From positions 13,554,844 to 13,618,843 of the forward strand of contig NC_087067.1 in NCBI RefSeq assembly GCF_963678635.1: DNA of 64,000 nucleotides. Direction: 5' to 3'. The stretch comes from Symsagittifera roscoffensis (lineage: Eukaryota > Xenacoelomorpha > Acoela > Convolutidae). Shown here one piece after another: positions 12,861-25,170 of this stretch; position 1 is the stretch's first letter, and each line of letters starts with the position of its first letter. The notes beneath the pieces were generated by a model that was given only the letters and a program-made list of their open reading frames with translations, did no database searches and was not told the DNA's origin. Both the position numbers and the translations under genes were made by a program.

Positions 12861-13669
12861 TCAAACTCAAAAGTTTTTTGTTAAATACGAAAAATAGTGG
12901 AAAATACGACCGGCATTATTTAGACCTATTAAGCGGGAGATATTTGGCCCTGTAACTTAGTATTCGATTTCCACTCACATTTAAAAAAAATTTTTTAGCC
13001 GTGTTTAAGCTTTTTAACTTATATATATTTTTTTAAAATTGTGCGAACCATTCAGTAGATTTCTCAGGAAAATAAAACAAATTTTGTTTAACAATCGACT
13101 CACTTTAAGCATGAGCAGTCGTGATTCAGTCTCTCACCTTCTATCGTAGTTCTCGAACATGAAAAAATTTGAAAATTTCCAGAAAAACCTGTTTAAAATG
13201 TTTGATATTTGGTCTAATTTTGGAGGCTTTTTTATAGCAGAAGCCATGAAACTTTAGTAAAATTATTTTTTGAAGTTTTAACCGCCACTTTTGCAATAAA
13301 AAAACTTCAAATCATTCAAACTTCAGAAATTTCACATAAATTTCTGCAAAAAAAAACGTAGAAAACATTTTGTTTTCTATTTTTCATTTTTCGACGAAAA
13401 CTGCTGCCCAAATTGCTATTGATTACTGATTCGATTACTGCGACAGTCGAATATATCTAAGTTTCAGGTTTTCTTCAGATCCTTTCTTCACACCAGCTAC
13501 GAAAAACAACGCTAAATAAAAAACCAACAGGCAAAGCAACCGGCAATCCTTGTTTTGAGTCTGGGCTACGTTTATAATTGCTTTTATACTTTATAGACGA
13601 TTGGCTTCAACAAAGTCAGCTTTTTCATTAGAAAACAGAACGATCACTTCAAATGCACTAATATACACC

Positions 13670-13840
13670 TAGTTTGAGGTACAAGCACACGCCGAAAAGG
13701 TGCTATTTTTGACTCATATTTTTGGCGTTGTCTTTTCCAAAATTTTGACGCGCACGAAACATTTTGTATTGGTCGACCAAAAACAACAAATTTACTATTT
13801 TTCGAGAAAAATCTTGCTCTCGAAAAAATTCTAGACTCAC
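13670..13840. repeat. Diverged family C copy
   Basis: Contains GACGCGCACGAAACATTTTG and TATTGGTCGACCAAAAAC, the equivalent in inverted order of the GCGCGCAGGC... and GCTCGACCAAATT parts of the copy at 9800-10180, suggesting an inverted copy. Confidence 0.35.
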
Positions 13841-14805
13841 GTCTATGCAGATTTAATAAATGATGATGCTTCATCACTGTTCGAATTCGAAAAAATAACC
13901 ACCCAACTACTTAGATTAAAATTTAACGAAAAATTTATTAGATATAACATCATGAAAACCATATAATGAATCATAAAAATCATTGACATATTCCTTATAA
14001 CTTTTTATATAGGCAAAATAGGATACCATTTAACACGTCAGAAGCATCTTCTGGAACATTTTTTAATGTTAATTTTCAAGTTTTCCATTAATTAAGCGCA
14101 TTTTTAATGAAAGAAAAGTTTTAACGCTAGCGTTTTTCGGACTTCCTGTCAATTGGTTTCTTCTGAAAGATGGAACTTGGTCGATTTAAATGAGCGCTTT
14201 CGCTTCATTGGGTGCTTTTTTTGGACCGTCTAAAAATGTGGTGGTTTAGTCTGCGTAGCGTGTCGTGGCGTGCTGGAGTAATCAAAGTGTTGCTTATATA
14301 TGATTTTTACAAATCAAAGACCACAATAAAATTTTTATGGCATTGTATCTCGGTGTCGGTTTGAGTGATTCGAATACTTCAAAGAGTGCGTTTACTGTGT
14401 CATTCTAGCTTCAATCGAACACAGTTTTCTATTTGAAATTAGGTTTATCTTTCTTTACTGCTCTCTCAATTCTTTTCATTTCGCCATTTCACCCCCCTTA
14501 ATTCTTACTTGCAGCTCTGTTTCTGCCCTTATGTTGCTATTTCAAGAGGATCCAACAAACAGCCGCATTGCTAAATCGGCCAGCAAATTTAACAGTTGTC
14601 GTATCACAGAATCGCAACTAAACTTCAGTCTATATCATTATTATTACCATGCTGTTAAAATGGTAATAACAAAGACTTCGGCACTAAAACGCCTGCTTTC
14701 ATTTTTACGTCCTAACTTAACGTCGCTTAATCATCGACTGTAATCAAATTTCACAGACTGTACACAAGGTATTACAGCGTCTAGTTTAGCACAGCTGGGC
14801 GACTT

Positions 14806-14862
14806 CGCTAGCCCAAAACTGGGTTTTATTCACAGCTGGGCGTAAAACTCAAATTTTCACCT
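14806..14862. repeat. Short direct repeat CACAGCTGGGCG
   Basis: CACAGCTGGGCG occurs twice about 40 bases apart, with GCCCAAAACTGGG between. The surrounding 13840-15400 has no supported gene; a weak plus-strand frame at 14531-14743 follows a CTTGCAG acceptor-like site but matches nothing known to me. Confidence 0.4.
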
Positions 14863-15408
14863 ATGTGTTACATCAGTGAAATAAACTTGCGTCGCGTCAG
14901 ATAATTTGACTGCATTTATCTTCCTCGATTTCATTGAAGGAGAGCTTCTAAAACATATACTATAATTATCGAAAATTCGCGGAAACATTGGGTTTTTCTT
15001 TGATACCTTAATTTATAACTATAATTTCAGCTTTTGGCGATTTTAAAGAGCGGGTAATTTGAAGAGAGCGAAGTTTGAAATGAGTTTATAGAATAGTTCA
15101 AACTAGCTTAAAAGCGGGCTGTATAGGGTTTTGATTGTTTGGTTGGAACTTTTCAATGAAATATGCCGCCGGTGCGATCAAAACGGCTCTCGACTTTCAT
15201 TTGATTTCTTTTATGTCTGCCGACACTTTGCCATTTAGTTACTTGTGTTAGATCAACTCAAATAAAATAACTGTTAGTTAACCGGTTTGTGAATCAATTC
15301 CACATTCATAAAGACCAATCTAAGACGCCAGTTTAAATTGCACTCAAATCATTGTCACCCATTAAATACTTAAATTACCGTTCTCATTTCCAAATTTTTG
15401 AATTACAG

Positions 15409-15598
15409 CAACTTTTTTTTCGAGAATTTTCCAGAACAAATTCTACAAAACATTTGAACCCGATTCCAAAGATTCTATGGGTGCAGATGAATCAATTTAA
15501 AAGAGCTATTCACGGATTGCGAAAACTTCAGTAAGTGCTTTCAATTGACATTGAATCGAAATAATAATTGATTTCAATTTTATAGAGATCTAGCCTAA
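15409..15598 (+). CDS. Candidate terminal exons of an unrecognised gene
   Basis: A GAATTACAG acceptor precedes 15409, after which a phase-0 frame runs 122 bases to a GTAAGT donor at 15531. A 55-base intron ends in TTTTATAG at 15585. The next exon completes a codon and stops at TAA (15596-15598). The predicted peptide is about 45 residues, basic, ending FKRAIHGLRKLQ plus DLA. I do not recognise it. The intron length and donor fit a nematode gene, but no upstream exon with a matching donor was found, so this could be the 3' end of a gene, a relic, or chance. Confidence 0.3.
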
Positions 15599-15599
15599 A

Positions 15600-17065
15600 A
15601 CCATCATCATGCTTCTAGATGCTCCAAGTACATTTATGATAGTCGTTCATTACTCGGAAAACAAGAATGAAATATAGATCCTGCCATTTTTGTTCCATTT
15701 CGGGGTCTTCATTTTTCTTCAGGGATTCAATTACCATGCTTGTATCTAGCTCTATAGTTCAAATCCAATTCAAGTATAATAGATTGCAAAAAGTAAAATT
15801 TATTCTCAGTTGTAATAACTATAGTTCATTTACTATCTTTACTATCTTGACATCATTCAAGTCTCAATGTGAAACTAGATCAATCTATTCAAACTTTTAT
15901 TCTTTTTATTCGTTATATTTAAGTGTGAAAAGGTGATATCTTTTCACAAGGTTATCCTTTGCAAATCAATTATTTCACGTGAACCAACTACCTCGTTCCA
16001 TGCGTTAAAAACGGTTCACGTTTACGAAATACCAATAATGTTGGTTAATCTACACAAGGTTTGAATAAGTTTTAAATTGATGAATTTGTAAATAACTTTA
16101 AGGTGATCAGAAGCTAAGCACCCTGTAATTTCGAGTTGTTACAAACCAAATCGTTAACAACCGACTTTTCAGGGCATCTTGCTCTGATCCCGAGATATTG
16201 CGAATATTGGAGTTATAATTGAGTTAGTTGTCAGTAATAAACTTTTTTCTCACTTGCGATCTTATGCCCAATCGACCAAGAAAATGAACCCGTATAAATA
16301 ATTCGAATGAGTTTATAGCATATATTTATTGAGCATGCATATTTTACTGGTACCCATTTACAATTACATTTTTTTTTAAAATCTGTAAAATCTTGTTTGT
16401 ATATTCGAAGAAATCTGGTACCACTTTACATGATCGTAACAGCGCAATAATATTCAAACTCAATTCTGCAGCAGATATAAATAATAATTTGACAAATCGA
16501 ATCGGCCGGCACGCAAATAAAGCAGATGAAATAACAAAAAAATTAAGGCTGAATAAAAACATTTCTGAAAAATAATCTGTGAACCACAAAAAACAACAGA
16601 ATTAACAAAAGGATTTTTCAAGTGCAAATAGTTTTGTTATAAGACTTGGCAAAATGATAGGGATTAACAGTATATTTAGCCCCCCCCCCCCCCAAAAAAA
16701 AATCGAAAAATCGATTTAGGGGGAAAAACACTGGTTTTTCAACTTCACGGCGAAATAAATTGATCTAATTAGTTGAAAAAACTCACTGGACGCCAAATTA
16801 TGAGTAATATTTTTCGCTATTAACAGTATAATATAGTTATTCGGCACAAAAAATTTCTCCAGCATATATTCAACGCGCTTGTTTGAAATGAATATTTTAT
16901 GCGGAATTAAATTTCCAAATTGAGAAATTGATACATGCTTGGAGAGGACATTCTACAGTGGGTCACTTAGAGGGGGAGATTGTACGGTTGTTCCAATGAT
17001 AGAATGAAAAAGCAAAAACTCAGCCACCTTGATTTCAGTCAAACGTGAAAATCAAAAACCTTTAA
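15600..17065. other. AT-rich stretch with a poly-C/poly-A junction
   Basis: A homopolymer of about 15 C followed by 9 A lies at 16680-16703. No gene supported; the opposed frames at 16344-16589 are mutual shadows and neither has splice signals. Confidence 0.4.
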
Positions 17066-17070
17066 ATTTA

Positions 17071-17440
17071 ACACAGAGGCAAAGCTGCGCTTTGCAAGCA
17101 CTAGTTAAAAACCGACGAACCAGCTTTATAAAAGGAAATAAGAAAAGAAAAAGTAAAAGACTTTGAAAATTAAAACTTTTGCTGTGGCAGATTCGATACT
17201 CCGACTAGGAGGTCCAGAGTCCCCTGTCCTCACAACTACGGCACGAGCACTTGACTATTTACTAACCAAGCCACAAATAAAGCAGCTATATATGCTAATA
17301 AATTGCCAATACGATGCAGGAAAAGGGGCACCAAATACAAATAGACACAAGTTTGCATGTAATAATTTGGAATATAACAACCTCAAGGCATCCACAGTAA
17401 CTTTGACTTTGCATGTAATAATATGGTAAGCATAAAGCCA
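17071..17440 (+). repeat. Family A element copy with minus-strand tRNA-like box
   Basis: Starts ACACAGAGGCAAAGCTGCGC, a family A left end with a small palindrome (GCAAAGCTGCGCTTTGC). It continues with CAGCTTTATAAAAGGAAATA, shared with the copies at 18935 and 30180. On the minus strand GTATCGAATCTG resembles a tRNA B box. Then comes CCAAGCCACAAATAAAGCAG, again shared. The right border is unclear. Confidence 0.45.
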
Positions 17441-17970
17441 AATGGAGTATAAATTATGTTTTTCAAACATATTGCGCGATATAGTGAGTTGGAAAATTTC
17501 TGAAATCGATTTTAATATTGTACCGTTATTTGAAACAAATATTTTCTTTCGATTTATTTGATGAATTAAAAATGCATCAACCGTGTAAACATATTACTAA
17601 TCGAATGTCAAAGTACATAATATCAAAAAGCCGTAAAGGCACCCAAAAATTCCCCCAATATTTGCGAATTAGATTGCAAAAAAGAATAGTCTTACTATGA
17701 CAATACAGCCGCTAAAGCTTGTAGTACAAATAATGGTTTAATTGTGCTAGAAGCCATTCAACTAACTTAGACTCAATCGAAAACAACGAGTAGGCCTTTA
17801 AGACGGCAACAAAATTATCTCCAAATATTATAAAACTCAAAAATAAATCGAATTTTTATGTACCAAAAACATTCGTACAACACTATATTTGAACTATGAA
17901 ACGGTGATTGACTTTTTCTTGATTGAGTTTGCTCGTGTGTAAAGCATGAAGACAACAACCTTCATAACTA

Positions 17971-18126
17971 ATGGCCACTAAGCACAAAAATTTCTCAATT
18001 CTTGAACCTGGTTTGCCGCGTGGTTTTGAACAATTCCTTCAAAGTAAGTCGCTCACTTTTTTAAAACAAATTGATTCAAATTGAATAGATAAAAAATTAA
18101 GTTGTCCAAAATGGTCTAGATTTTAA
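17971..18126 (+). CDS. Candidate two-exon microprotein gene (36 residues)
   Basis: ATG at 17971 opens a 73-base exon encoding MATKHKNFSILEPGLPRGFE and four more residues. It ends at a strong donor (AAA then GTAAGT at 18044). A 45-base intron ends in TTGAATAG at 18088, a weaker acceptor than TTTCAG. The second exon continues in frame (NKKLSCPKWSRF) to TAA at 18124-18126. The product is a small, basic, soluble peptide with no signal sequence and no family known to me. Intron size and donor look real for a nematode. The unusually short length suggests either a true microprotein, the surviving 5' end of a truncated gene, or another acceptor further downstream. Confidence 0.35.
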
Positions 18127-18144
18127 TACGTTCTTTTATCGATT

Positions 18145-18300
18145 ATCAAAAAATCGTGGATGAATCGGTAGGGAGTCCGACTCTTAACACGAGGACTGTG
18201 GGTTCGAATCCCACTTCGGTCCCGGTGTCAACGGCCTCCTCAAGGTGAGAACGGCTTCGGCAAAATGGATTAAACCCCCAGAGAAGGTATTGCAGAGGAA
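18145..18300 (+). ncRNA. tRNA-like sequence, probably a SINE head or tRNA pseudogene
   Basis: ATCGGTAGGGAGTCCGACTC resembles a tRNA D-arm and A box. CTCTTAACAC gives an anticodon-arm-like segment. GTGGGTTCGAATCCCAC is a perfect T-arm with a canonical B box (5-bp stem, 7-base loop). The order and the words TCGGTAG and ACTCTTAA are closest to a tRNA-Lys(CUU) pattern. The acceptor stem does not pair well and the anticodon stem is broken, so it is unlikely to be a functional tRNA. The sequence after it (CAACGGCCTCCTCAAGGTGA) could be a SINE body. Confidence 0.45.
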
Positions 18301-18930
18301 CAAAAAAGCTCAAACATCGCCTATATTGAAAACGGCATTTACATCTTTGAAATGCCACAAAAGAATTGAGATGACGATTTTCATCCACCAGATCTTTGTT
18401 ACTAGAAAATTCACACACTTAATCTCACTCTCACTGTCAACATCCTTCACACCGAAATTGATGACTGGTTGCGTGTCCGAGTCAAAGACTAAAACGCTCA
18501 ATCATCATTGAGGAGTCATTGAATACGCTTTTCCTCATTTTCAATTTTTCTCAGAGCATTTGTTCATACTGCCTAAAATAAACTGTGTATACCTGCTTCA
18601 ATTTTTACCGAATTAGTGAACAATTGTGGTGAAATTTTTTTGGCCTTGAAATTAATTTACTGGCACTGACAGATAAAAACTGCGAACTGATTTGGCACTC
18701 ACCGTACTGATCTCTTGGCCACCCTGAATATAACTGTGTTGCCCTTAGGCAGTAAGTTTCATAAAATTAAAACCGACTCTTCTCTAGGCGAATTCCGACG
18801 TTTTTATTCAAAATTGTTGGCGGAATCGTTTCTGCAGTCTGCAAGATTAAAGCCCTATGTCCAAATTAAACACCGTGTTTAAGTTTTGTCGTGTTCTTGC
18901 AAAAGTTAGCGAGAACACGACAAAATGCAG
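18301..18930. other. No gene supported
   Basis: The overlapping frames at 18245-18511 have no splice signals or recognisable motifs. Nothing further seen. Confidence 0.4.
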
Positions 18931-18934
18931 CTTT

Positions 18935-19240
18935 ATAAAGTGCAATAAGAAAACGTATAAATAAGCCTCGAATTAACAAAACTTCGGCTACGTCTGGGAT
19001 TCGAACCTGCGACCTTAAAATTAAGAGGCACACACACTAATCACGGAAGCTCAAAAGTAAATAGAATAGAAGATATAACTCTAGCCACAAATAAAGAAGA
19101 GAACAGATGCTATGCAATTTCCAATGCAACAGTGGAATTTCCAAATAACTGAACACTTTTAATGAACACTTTTATTCGCCAGTTAGGCTAGAAAAAAGAA
19201 GGTTCGTAATGACAGACTAAGCTGACGCTAGTGTAAAATG
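18935..19240 (+). repeat. Short family A copy with minus-strand tRNA-like box
   Basis: CAGCTTTATAAAGTGCAATA and AAATAAGCCTCGAATTAA match the copies at 17110 and 30180. On the minus strand CGCAGGTTCGAATCCCAGAC is a clear B-box/T-arm, with CCTCTTAATTTTAAGG in the anticodon-arm position. Then CTCTAGCCACAAATAAAG and ACAGATGCTATG follow, as at 30300. The end (GCTGACGCTAGTGTAAAATG) corresponds to the family's terminal hairpin. Confidence 0.5.
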
Positions 19241-20087
19241 TGTTTCAATTGTGATGATTTTGTGTTCAAATATGAGGTTCTGAAAGTTATCAAAGCGAGC
19301 AAATTTCTAGTTTTCTATTAACGCGTGTATCGTGCTTAACACGAATGATTCCAGTACAGAAAAAATTCTAAATTAAATTGAGGCGAGCTCATTAATCCAA
19401 AAACATGCGATCATTTTGCTTGTGGGGGAAAATATTGATTGATTAAAAAATATTATTTTACATCGCTATCAGTGCAATTTGGTTGTTCAATAATGGCCGA
19501 AAAAATACGCGGCTGAAGTTAGCGCAGAAAAATTTGAAAAATAACATTTGACAACGAGGTAAAACGGAGCTTTGCAAATTTGGGATAGAAAAATCATTGC
19601 GTTACAAGGTATCGAATGGAAAAAAGACAGAAGTTAGAACTTTTTCGGAAAAACAAATTTAGAAAAATTACTCAAAAAAAGTCGAAAAACTTCATGTTTA
19701 TATCGGATGATGTTAATAAACAGCCTAGAAAGCATTGGAAAACAATTTACCAAACAGCAAAGAAGGCAAAAAATTTAGAGACGACTCTTGTTAAGCCGAA
19801 AAGAAAACATTTGCCATAGAAAAATTGAGATATTAATTTTTAAAAACTTTTACGACCAATCCGTACTGAAACTCATAATTGTATTTATATATATTTGAAC
19901 CTCGTAACTACGAAATTAAAATTGACTCAATTAAAACCCAGCAGAATCAAAAATTCTAAACAATTTGTCTTCATCTAAGTTATTTAGAGCAAAGTTTTAA
20001 AACGAAATATTTCAGGATAAAAAGAGGATAAGGAGGGACAAAGTGAAAAATTATTCAAAACTTCAATCCATTTCCGATGAAACCAGG
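19241..20087. other. No gene supported
   Basis: A very basic frame at 19616-19819 (plus; Lys/Arg-rich, 67 residues with a true ATG) lies here. It has no known motif and its composition follows the A-rich sequence, so it is left uncalled. Confidence 0.35.
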
Positions 20088-23000
20088 AATGACAAATCAC
20101 TTTTTCGAACAAAACTGAGAGCGATGCCAAATTCGCGTTGCTTGCAGCTTAGGAAAAATTAGCCAACCCCACCCCAAAATATTTGGTGTATGAAAATCAA
20201 TCTAAGATAACAGGGGTTCTCTGCACATAATTTAATGATTCTTTTCCAACTTTCCCAGACATTTGAATTTCTTGTTCAAAAAAACTATTCAAAAAGCAAC
20301 AATGATAGCCGGTTACTGTGCAAGTAGCACAGAATGTTCCAACCACAGTCTTAAAAAAATAAATTTTTTCAAATTAGTGTCGTTTTTTTTTCTGCGTGGA
20401 GTAATCAAATGATCTGAACGAAAAAATAAAACTGAAGCATATTCGACATTCATAGTAAAATAAACCAATTGGAAAACATTTTTGTAGAAAAATGACTAGA
20501 AAAACGAAAAAATCGTTAAATTTTTTTGCAGAAAGTTTTTGAACTTCGAAGTTTTGATTCCCGAAGTGACTATCTTTACTCGAATAAAACTAAGTTTTCA
20601 CGGCTTAAATCAAGAATAAATAAGCTTTTGTAAGCCTTCTTAGCCTCACTTTATTAGCTTGAAATTAGTCAAATATCAAACTGTTTTTTCTCGATGCTGA
20701 GAAAAAATTTTGAAAAATTTTAAAATGTTCTAATCAAGACTGAAAAGGCTTTAATATGATATATCACTCGAGTCATTCGGATGATTATTAGTGGTTTCTG
20801 ATTTCGCGTTGAAAACAAAAAAAAAACAAACGAATACAAAATTCCTCCACATTTTTCAAATGGTCTGAGCAATAAAACTATTGTGAACAGATTTTTTCTC
20901 ATACTTTGCATCGTAGCATCCTACTTTTAGCCATAATAATATGGAATGCAAAATCGCCGACTGAACAAATCAATTGAAAAACTAGCCGAGTAACGCAGCA
21001 CGTAGGCTTCATCATAACCTTCAACCAATATTGTCCAACGTAGCCTTCAACCAGTACGAAAACCAGTATTGCCTGCTGCCTGCCAACAGTTGAATCTTCG
21101 CCGACAGTAGAACTTATTTGAAGAAATGTTTTTTTTTCGGATAACATCTTAAGCACCGATGAAAGAATCTGCCAGCTTTGCGGCTGCACAATTTGTCGAC
21201 CTCTTTAACTATGATTACGGATAACAAATACTGTTTAATACATAACGGATAACATTACCCCATCCAGTTCCAATAAGGGGGGATCGTTACTGGGTACAAA
21301 ATTCACGTTTTCTTAACCGACTTAGTAGTTCTTTTTAGGGGGGATATTCGTTACAAGGTACCATAGGGTAGGGGAGGGGGGAGAGTTGAAGAGATCCCAG
21401 TTTGTGCATGAATTTCCAGAAGCAGGTCTCAAAACCTGTTCAAAACCATACAAAAAAAATTCTTTTTCAATCAATCAACCGAAACCGTTAATTTATTCAA
21501 ACCCATTGCCCTATGTTACCATTGAAAGTGATAAATAAACAAATTGTCGAAAATTTTGGGCCTTATATCGATTTATATCAAATAATTGCGTTTTGAAGCT
21601 CTACACTTTAGGCATCCTGAAAAACATTTTTGAACGTCTAGTGAAAATAGCCGAACTCTTCAGTGTCCCTCAAATTTCCCAAATCTATCTGTGGACAATT
21701 AATGGAGCATTATATAAAAAAAAATTTCGAGAAAAAATGCCATGAAAATCTGATGACGGATAAAACGTGAGGCCGTTCTACCACATGAAAAACAAATCAC
21801 GACAAATGATCATTATACTGAAACTATCAACGAACACCTGTTCTAGTTGCTAACGCCTCGGAAAAATTTATGAGTGCAATTTATCTTTAGCTTTAGCAAA
21901 AAAAAACTATATTCAACTGGAAATAACTTCCATCTCATTCTTACTATCAATTTAATTCGAGCCCGTGTTGAAATTTTCAGAACAAACTTTTCTCGACTGG
22001 AGAAAACGTTCGGAAATCAAATCACCAGTGAGGAGAATTTAATATTACGTCACCATCGACGCCCTGTAAACTTTCTTTGAAGTACGTTAAATAGCGTAAA
22101 TTAATTCTACAGGCGTCAAAGTTTCATTTGTAGACCCTTGAGGCGGACGGACTAAAAATGACTCCAAATTAGTTCTTCGCTAAATCCTTACTTTCAATAG
22201 ATATTTCGACTTCAGGCACGCCTATCTACCTTGATGTTTGAGATTTAATGTCTTGCTCATGCCCTTATAATGTTCTGCCCTTCCCTTTGTGGGCAACCGA
22301 TTCAAATAGCCGAGACCAAAATCGAAGATCAAATAGCGAAACAGGGTCAAAATGTCTACAGAAGTCTATTTATTTATTTGCGCATTGAAAGGCGGGTCAT
22401 CTGATTCAATAAATGAATTAGTGCAATTTCAAAAAAGGTGAGCCGAAAATTACATATTTGAACAGCCAAAATGCTTCAACTCAACAATATATTATGAAGT
22501 ACAAAAGAACAATATTATACAAGAACTTGTTATCAGAAATGCATTTCAGAAACCGCTAAGCTAATCGAAGTCATATTAATGTTTCGGGCACCAAAGACAA
22601 ACAATTAGAATGTAAGATCATGGTGATGCAAGCCAATGAAATTTAAGAAATGATAACAACAAACATAACCGGATGCTGCGCAAGAAAGAAAATGTCGAAG
22701 AAAGCCGGAAGAAAATGTCCAGATAACCGGCGGAGAAAACGTCCGCCTACACAGTCGTCGCTGCACAAAAAACACTTGAAATTGGAAAGAAACTAATTAC
22801 AATTTATCTGATTCTTCTGGCGTTGTTTTAATTTTAGGGATGTTTATGACAATTTCCCGTATCCCTAAACACGAAAAACGCCCAAAATATTCAACTGTTT
22901 TCTTTCAACAAAACTATAGATTCATTCTCGAAAAATTCTTGATTTTAAAATTCAATTTTGTCGAGGCCACAAATTTTCAATACTCTTTCTATTTTTCAAT

Positions 23001-23208
23001 AAATATTTCATTCATACAAATGTTTGTCTCATTTTTCAGTTTGAACTGACAACCTTAAACACTTTCCTGAAAAAAGGCTGCCCTATTGAAATGAGCGAAA
23101 GAAAACAAACAAGGATAACCGGTTGCTGAGAAAATAGAACAGAAAGTTCTGACAAGTTTGATTCGCAAATTTTGATTTTTGTTCGTTCGGCTAAAAGCAA
23201 ATCTAAAG

Positions 23209-23480
23209 ACGCAGATGCAGCTTCGCACCACTTGCAATATAAAACGAAAAAGCAATAAAAAAATTTAAAAAATTGAAAATGCCAAAAAAAACTAGATCTA
23301 TCAAAATGAATCAGGCTAGTTGTGTAACAAACATGCCAAGACAAAAGAATGTGAAATTGGAAGAAAATTTACCAAGCGGTAACAAAACCGAAATTACCTT
23401 TGCATAAACCCTTCAAGCACACACGCACATACAAACAAAATTTTGGCGGGTCGAATGAGGCCATGAAGCACATATAACTA
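23209..23480 (+). repeat. Family A left end in duplication copy 1
   Basis: ACGCAGATGCAGCTTCGCAC then CACTTGCAATATAAAACG is a family A start. It continues with AAACTAGATCTATCAAAATG and AACATGCCAAGACAAAAGAA, which also occur in the element at 45867. Confidence 0.55.
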
Positions 23481-23627
23481 GGGGCCCAGCTGAAAGCTGG
23501 AGAGACCTGTTTGATTATTTTAATATTGATTATTTTAAAATTGTTTTAAAATTTCAGGTTTCTCAAGTCGATAGCGCCCTTCTTACGCAAAAAAAAAGTG
23601 AAAGAGAAGCTTATGCATTCATTATGC

Positions 23628-24360
23628 AAATCTGGATGGGTAGTTTTTGAAGAAATCGAAAAAGTTTGAAAAAATGGCCTAAAAACCGAAAAATTGACTA
23701 TTCCTAAGTGTATAGCTCTTCCCCTAGACAAATTAGGGACGAGCCGTTTGTGTAGGGGGTTCCTACAACCTGGTGTATCGATTAAACCCTTAATCCCAAA
23801 TCTGGACGGGTAGTTTTTGAGGAAATCGGAAAGATTTGAAAAAAGGCCAAAAAAGTCAAAAAAGTGACTTTTCCTAAGTCTATAGCTCTTCCCCTATGCA
23901 AGTTAAGGACCAGCCGCTTGTGCGGGGGAGTTTCCTACAACCTGGTCTATCGATTAAACCCTTAATTCCAAATCTGGATGGGTAGTTTTTGAGGAAATCG
24001 ATAATTTCCGAAAAAATAGGCAAAAAAATCAAAAAAGTGACTTTTCCTAAGTCTATAGCTCTTCCCCTAAGCAAATTAGGGACCAGCCGCTTGTGCATGG
24101 GAGTTCCTACAACCTGGTCTATCGATTAAACCTTTAATCCCAAATCTGGACGGGTAGTTTTTGAGGAAATCGAAAATTTCCGAAAAAATGGGCAAAAAGT
24201 GAAAAAAGTACCGAGTTGTGAAGCTTTTCTAAGACCGTAGGGGGTGGGGTAGGGTAAAAATTGCCCTAAATTTCATGCAGGCAGGTAGGTGAAACGCTAC
24301 TGAATCCATTGGTACCACTTTTATGAGAATCTGACGGGTAGTTTTTTGGGAAAGCGAATT
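23628..24360. repeat. Satellite array, 170-172 bp monomer, about 4 copies
   Basis: AAATCTGGAYGGGTAGTTTT recurs at 23628, 23798, 23970 and 24142, with a degenerate start at 24328. Each monomer also carries TAGCTCTTCCCCTA, GACCAGCCGCTTGTGC and CCTACAACCTGGTCTATCGA. The same monomer type, more diverged, makes up the arrays at 33669, 35545, 46447 and 51887. This array is absent from duplication copy 2. Confidence 0.8.
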
Positions 24361-24724
24361 TTTCGAAAAGGCGACTCAAAAAAAAAAAAAAAAAAAAAAA
24401 AACCAGATCTCATCTGGAAAAAAAAAACGTTTTTATAATACCTGTTTAATAAATCAAACAGGAATTTGGGCCCGAAACTTATCAAGCCGAAAAAAAAGTT
24501 GCCACGAGAAACTTTAACTACTATTTCTATTAAGATTTTAGCAATTTGTGCAAACAATTGAGCATCAAAAATGATGTTTGCCTTCAAACTACTCGAAATT
24601 AAGTCACTAAAGTCAATAAATTATAAGTCAAAATCATTTGGACTGAAAAAAGCTTTTAATTTAAAAAAAGCAAAAAGAAAAGTATACCAAGAAATTACAT
24701 CATCATATCTAATTTTTGATTATG

Positions 24725-25170
24725 GCGCTGTCCCTACCCCATCAGATGAGGTTAGCAGCACCAGGCATTGTCGAACTCCAGCTCTCCGTCAAATACGGTC
24801 TCGCGGGTCAGTGAGGGTAAGACAACGTTTCTCGATATCAATGTTCACAATCTAACCAAGTACTTCTAGGTCTCCGTCTTAGGTGTCTTTTGATGAACGA
24901 TATCTTCATCTCACTGACCATTTTGTTGCATGAAACGGAGGGAGCGCTCAACATGTCCAAACCATATGAAGCGTCTGCTACGAAGGACGTTGATAAGGTC
25001 ACACAAGCCGAGTTTATCAAGAAGTGTACCTGGGTCATGAACACCAGGATTAACACCGCAGATCCAACGGATCGTTGAACTGTCAATTCGTTGGAGTAGT
25101 TGCAGATCTGATACGTTGGTAACCCAAGGTTCACTTCCGTGCAGCATCCTTGATAGCACACAAGAAGAGT
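24725..25170 (-). pseudogene. 3' fragment of a non-LTR retrotransposon reverse transcriptase (copy 1)
   Basis: On the minus strand the frame at 25159-24911 reads MLHGSEPWV, then a DLQLLQRIDSSTIRWICGV segment and FIWFGHVERS. These are hallmarks of the region after the reverse transcriptase core of many LINE-type elements (L-YGSETW, R-IC-V, W-GHV-R). A shifted frame continues with LRRRPRSTWLDC, matching the usual GRPRKTW block. A third, further left, gives LTDPRDR then a stop where the family normally has a DR-WR block. The catalytic core and endonuclease are missing. At least two frameshifts and one stop make it a dead 3' fragment, as expected from 5' truncation on insertion. Confidence 0.65.

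Noticed and set aside
16344-16589. Opposed frames, hydrophobic on minus and basic on plus
   Set aside because: Each is the complement of the other; neither has start context or splice sites.
20899-21189. Paired frames in both copies of the first duplication (20899-21189 and 26345-26590)
   Set aside because: Differences between copies are mostly amino-acid changing and include a three-base indel; no domain recognised.
23036-23344. Cys/Phe-rich frames repeated at 28103-28413
   Set aside because: They cover the family A left end and change frame between copies through a three-base insertion, so they are repeat-derived.
24380-24402. Poly-A run as a retroposon tail
   Set aside because: No target duplication or element body ends there; it lies just after the satellite array and is probably simple-sequence expansion.
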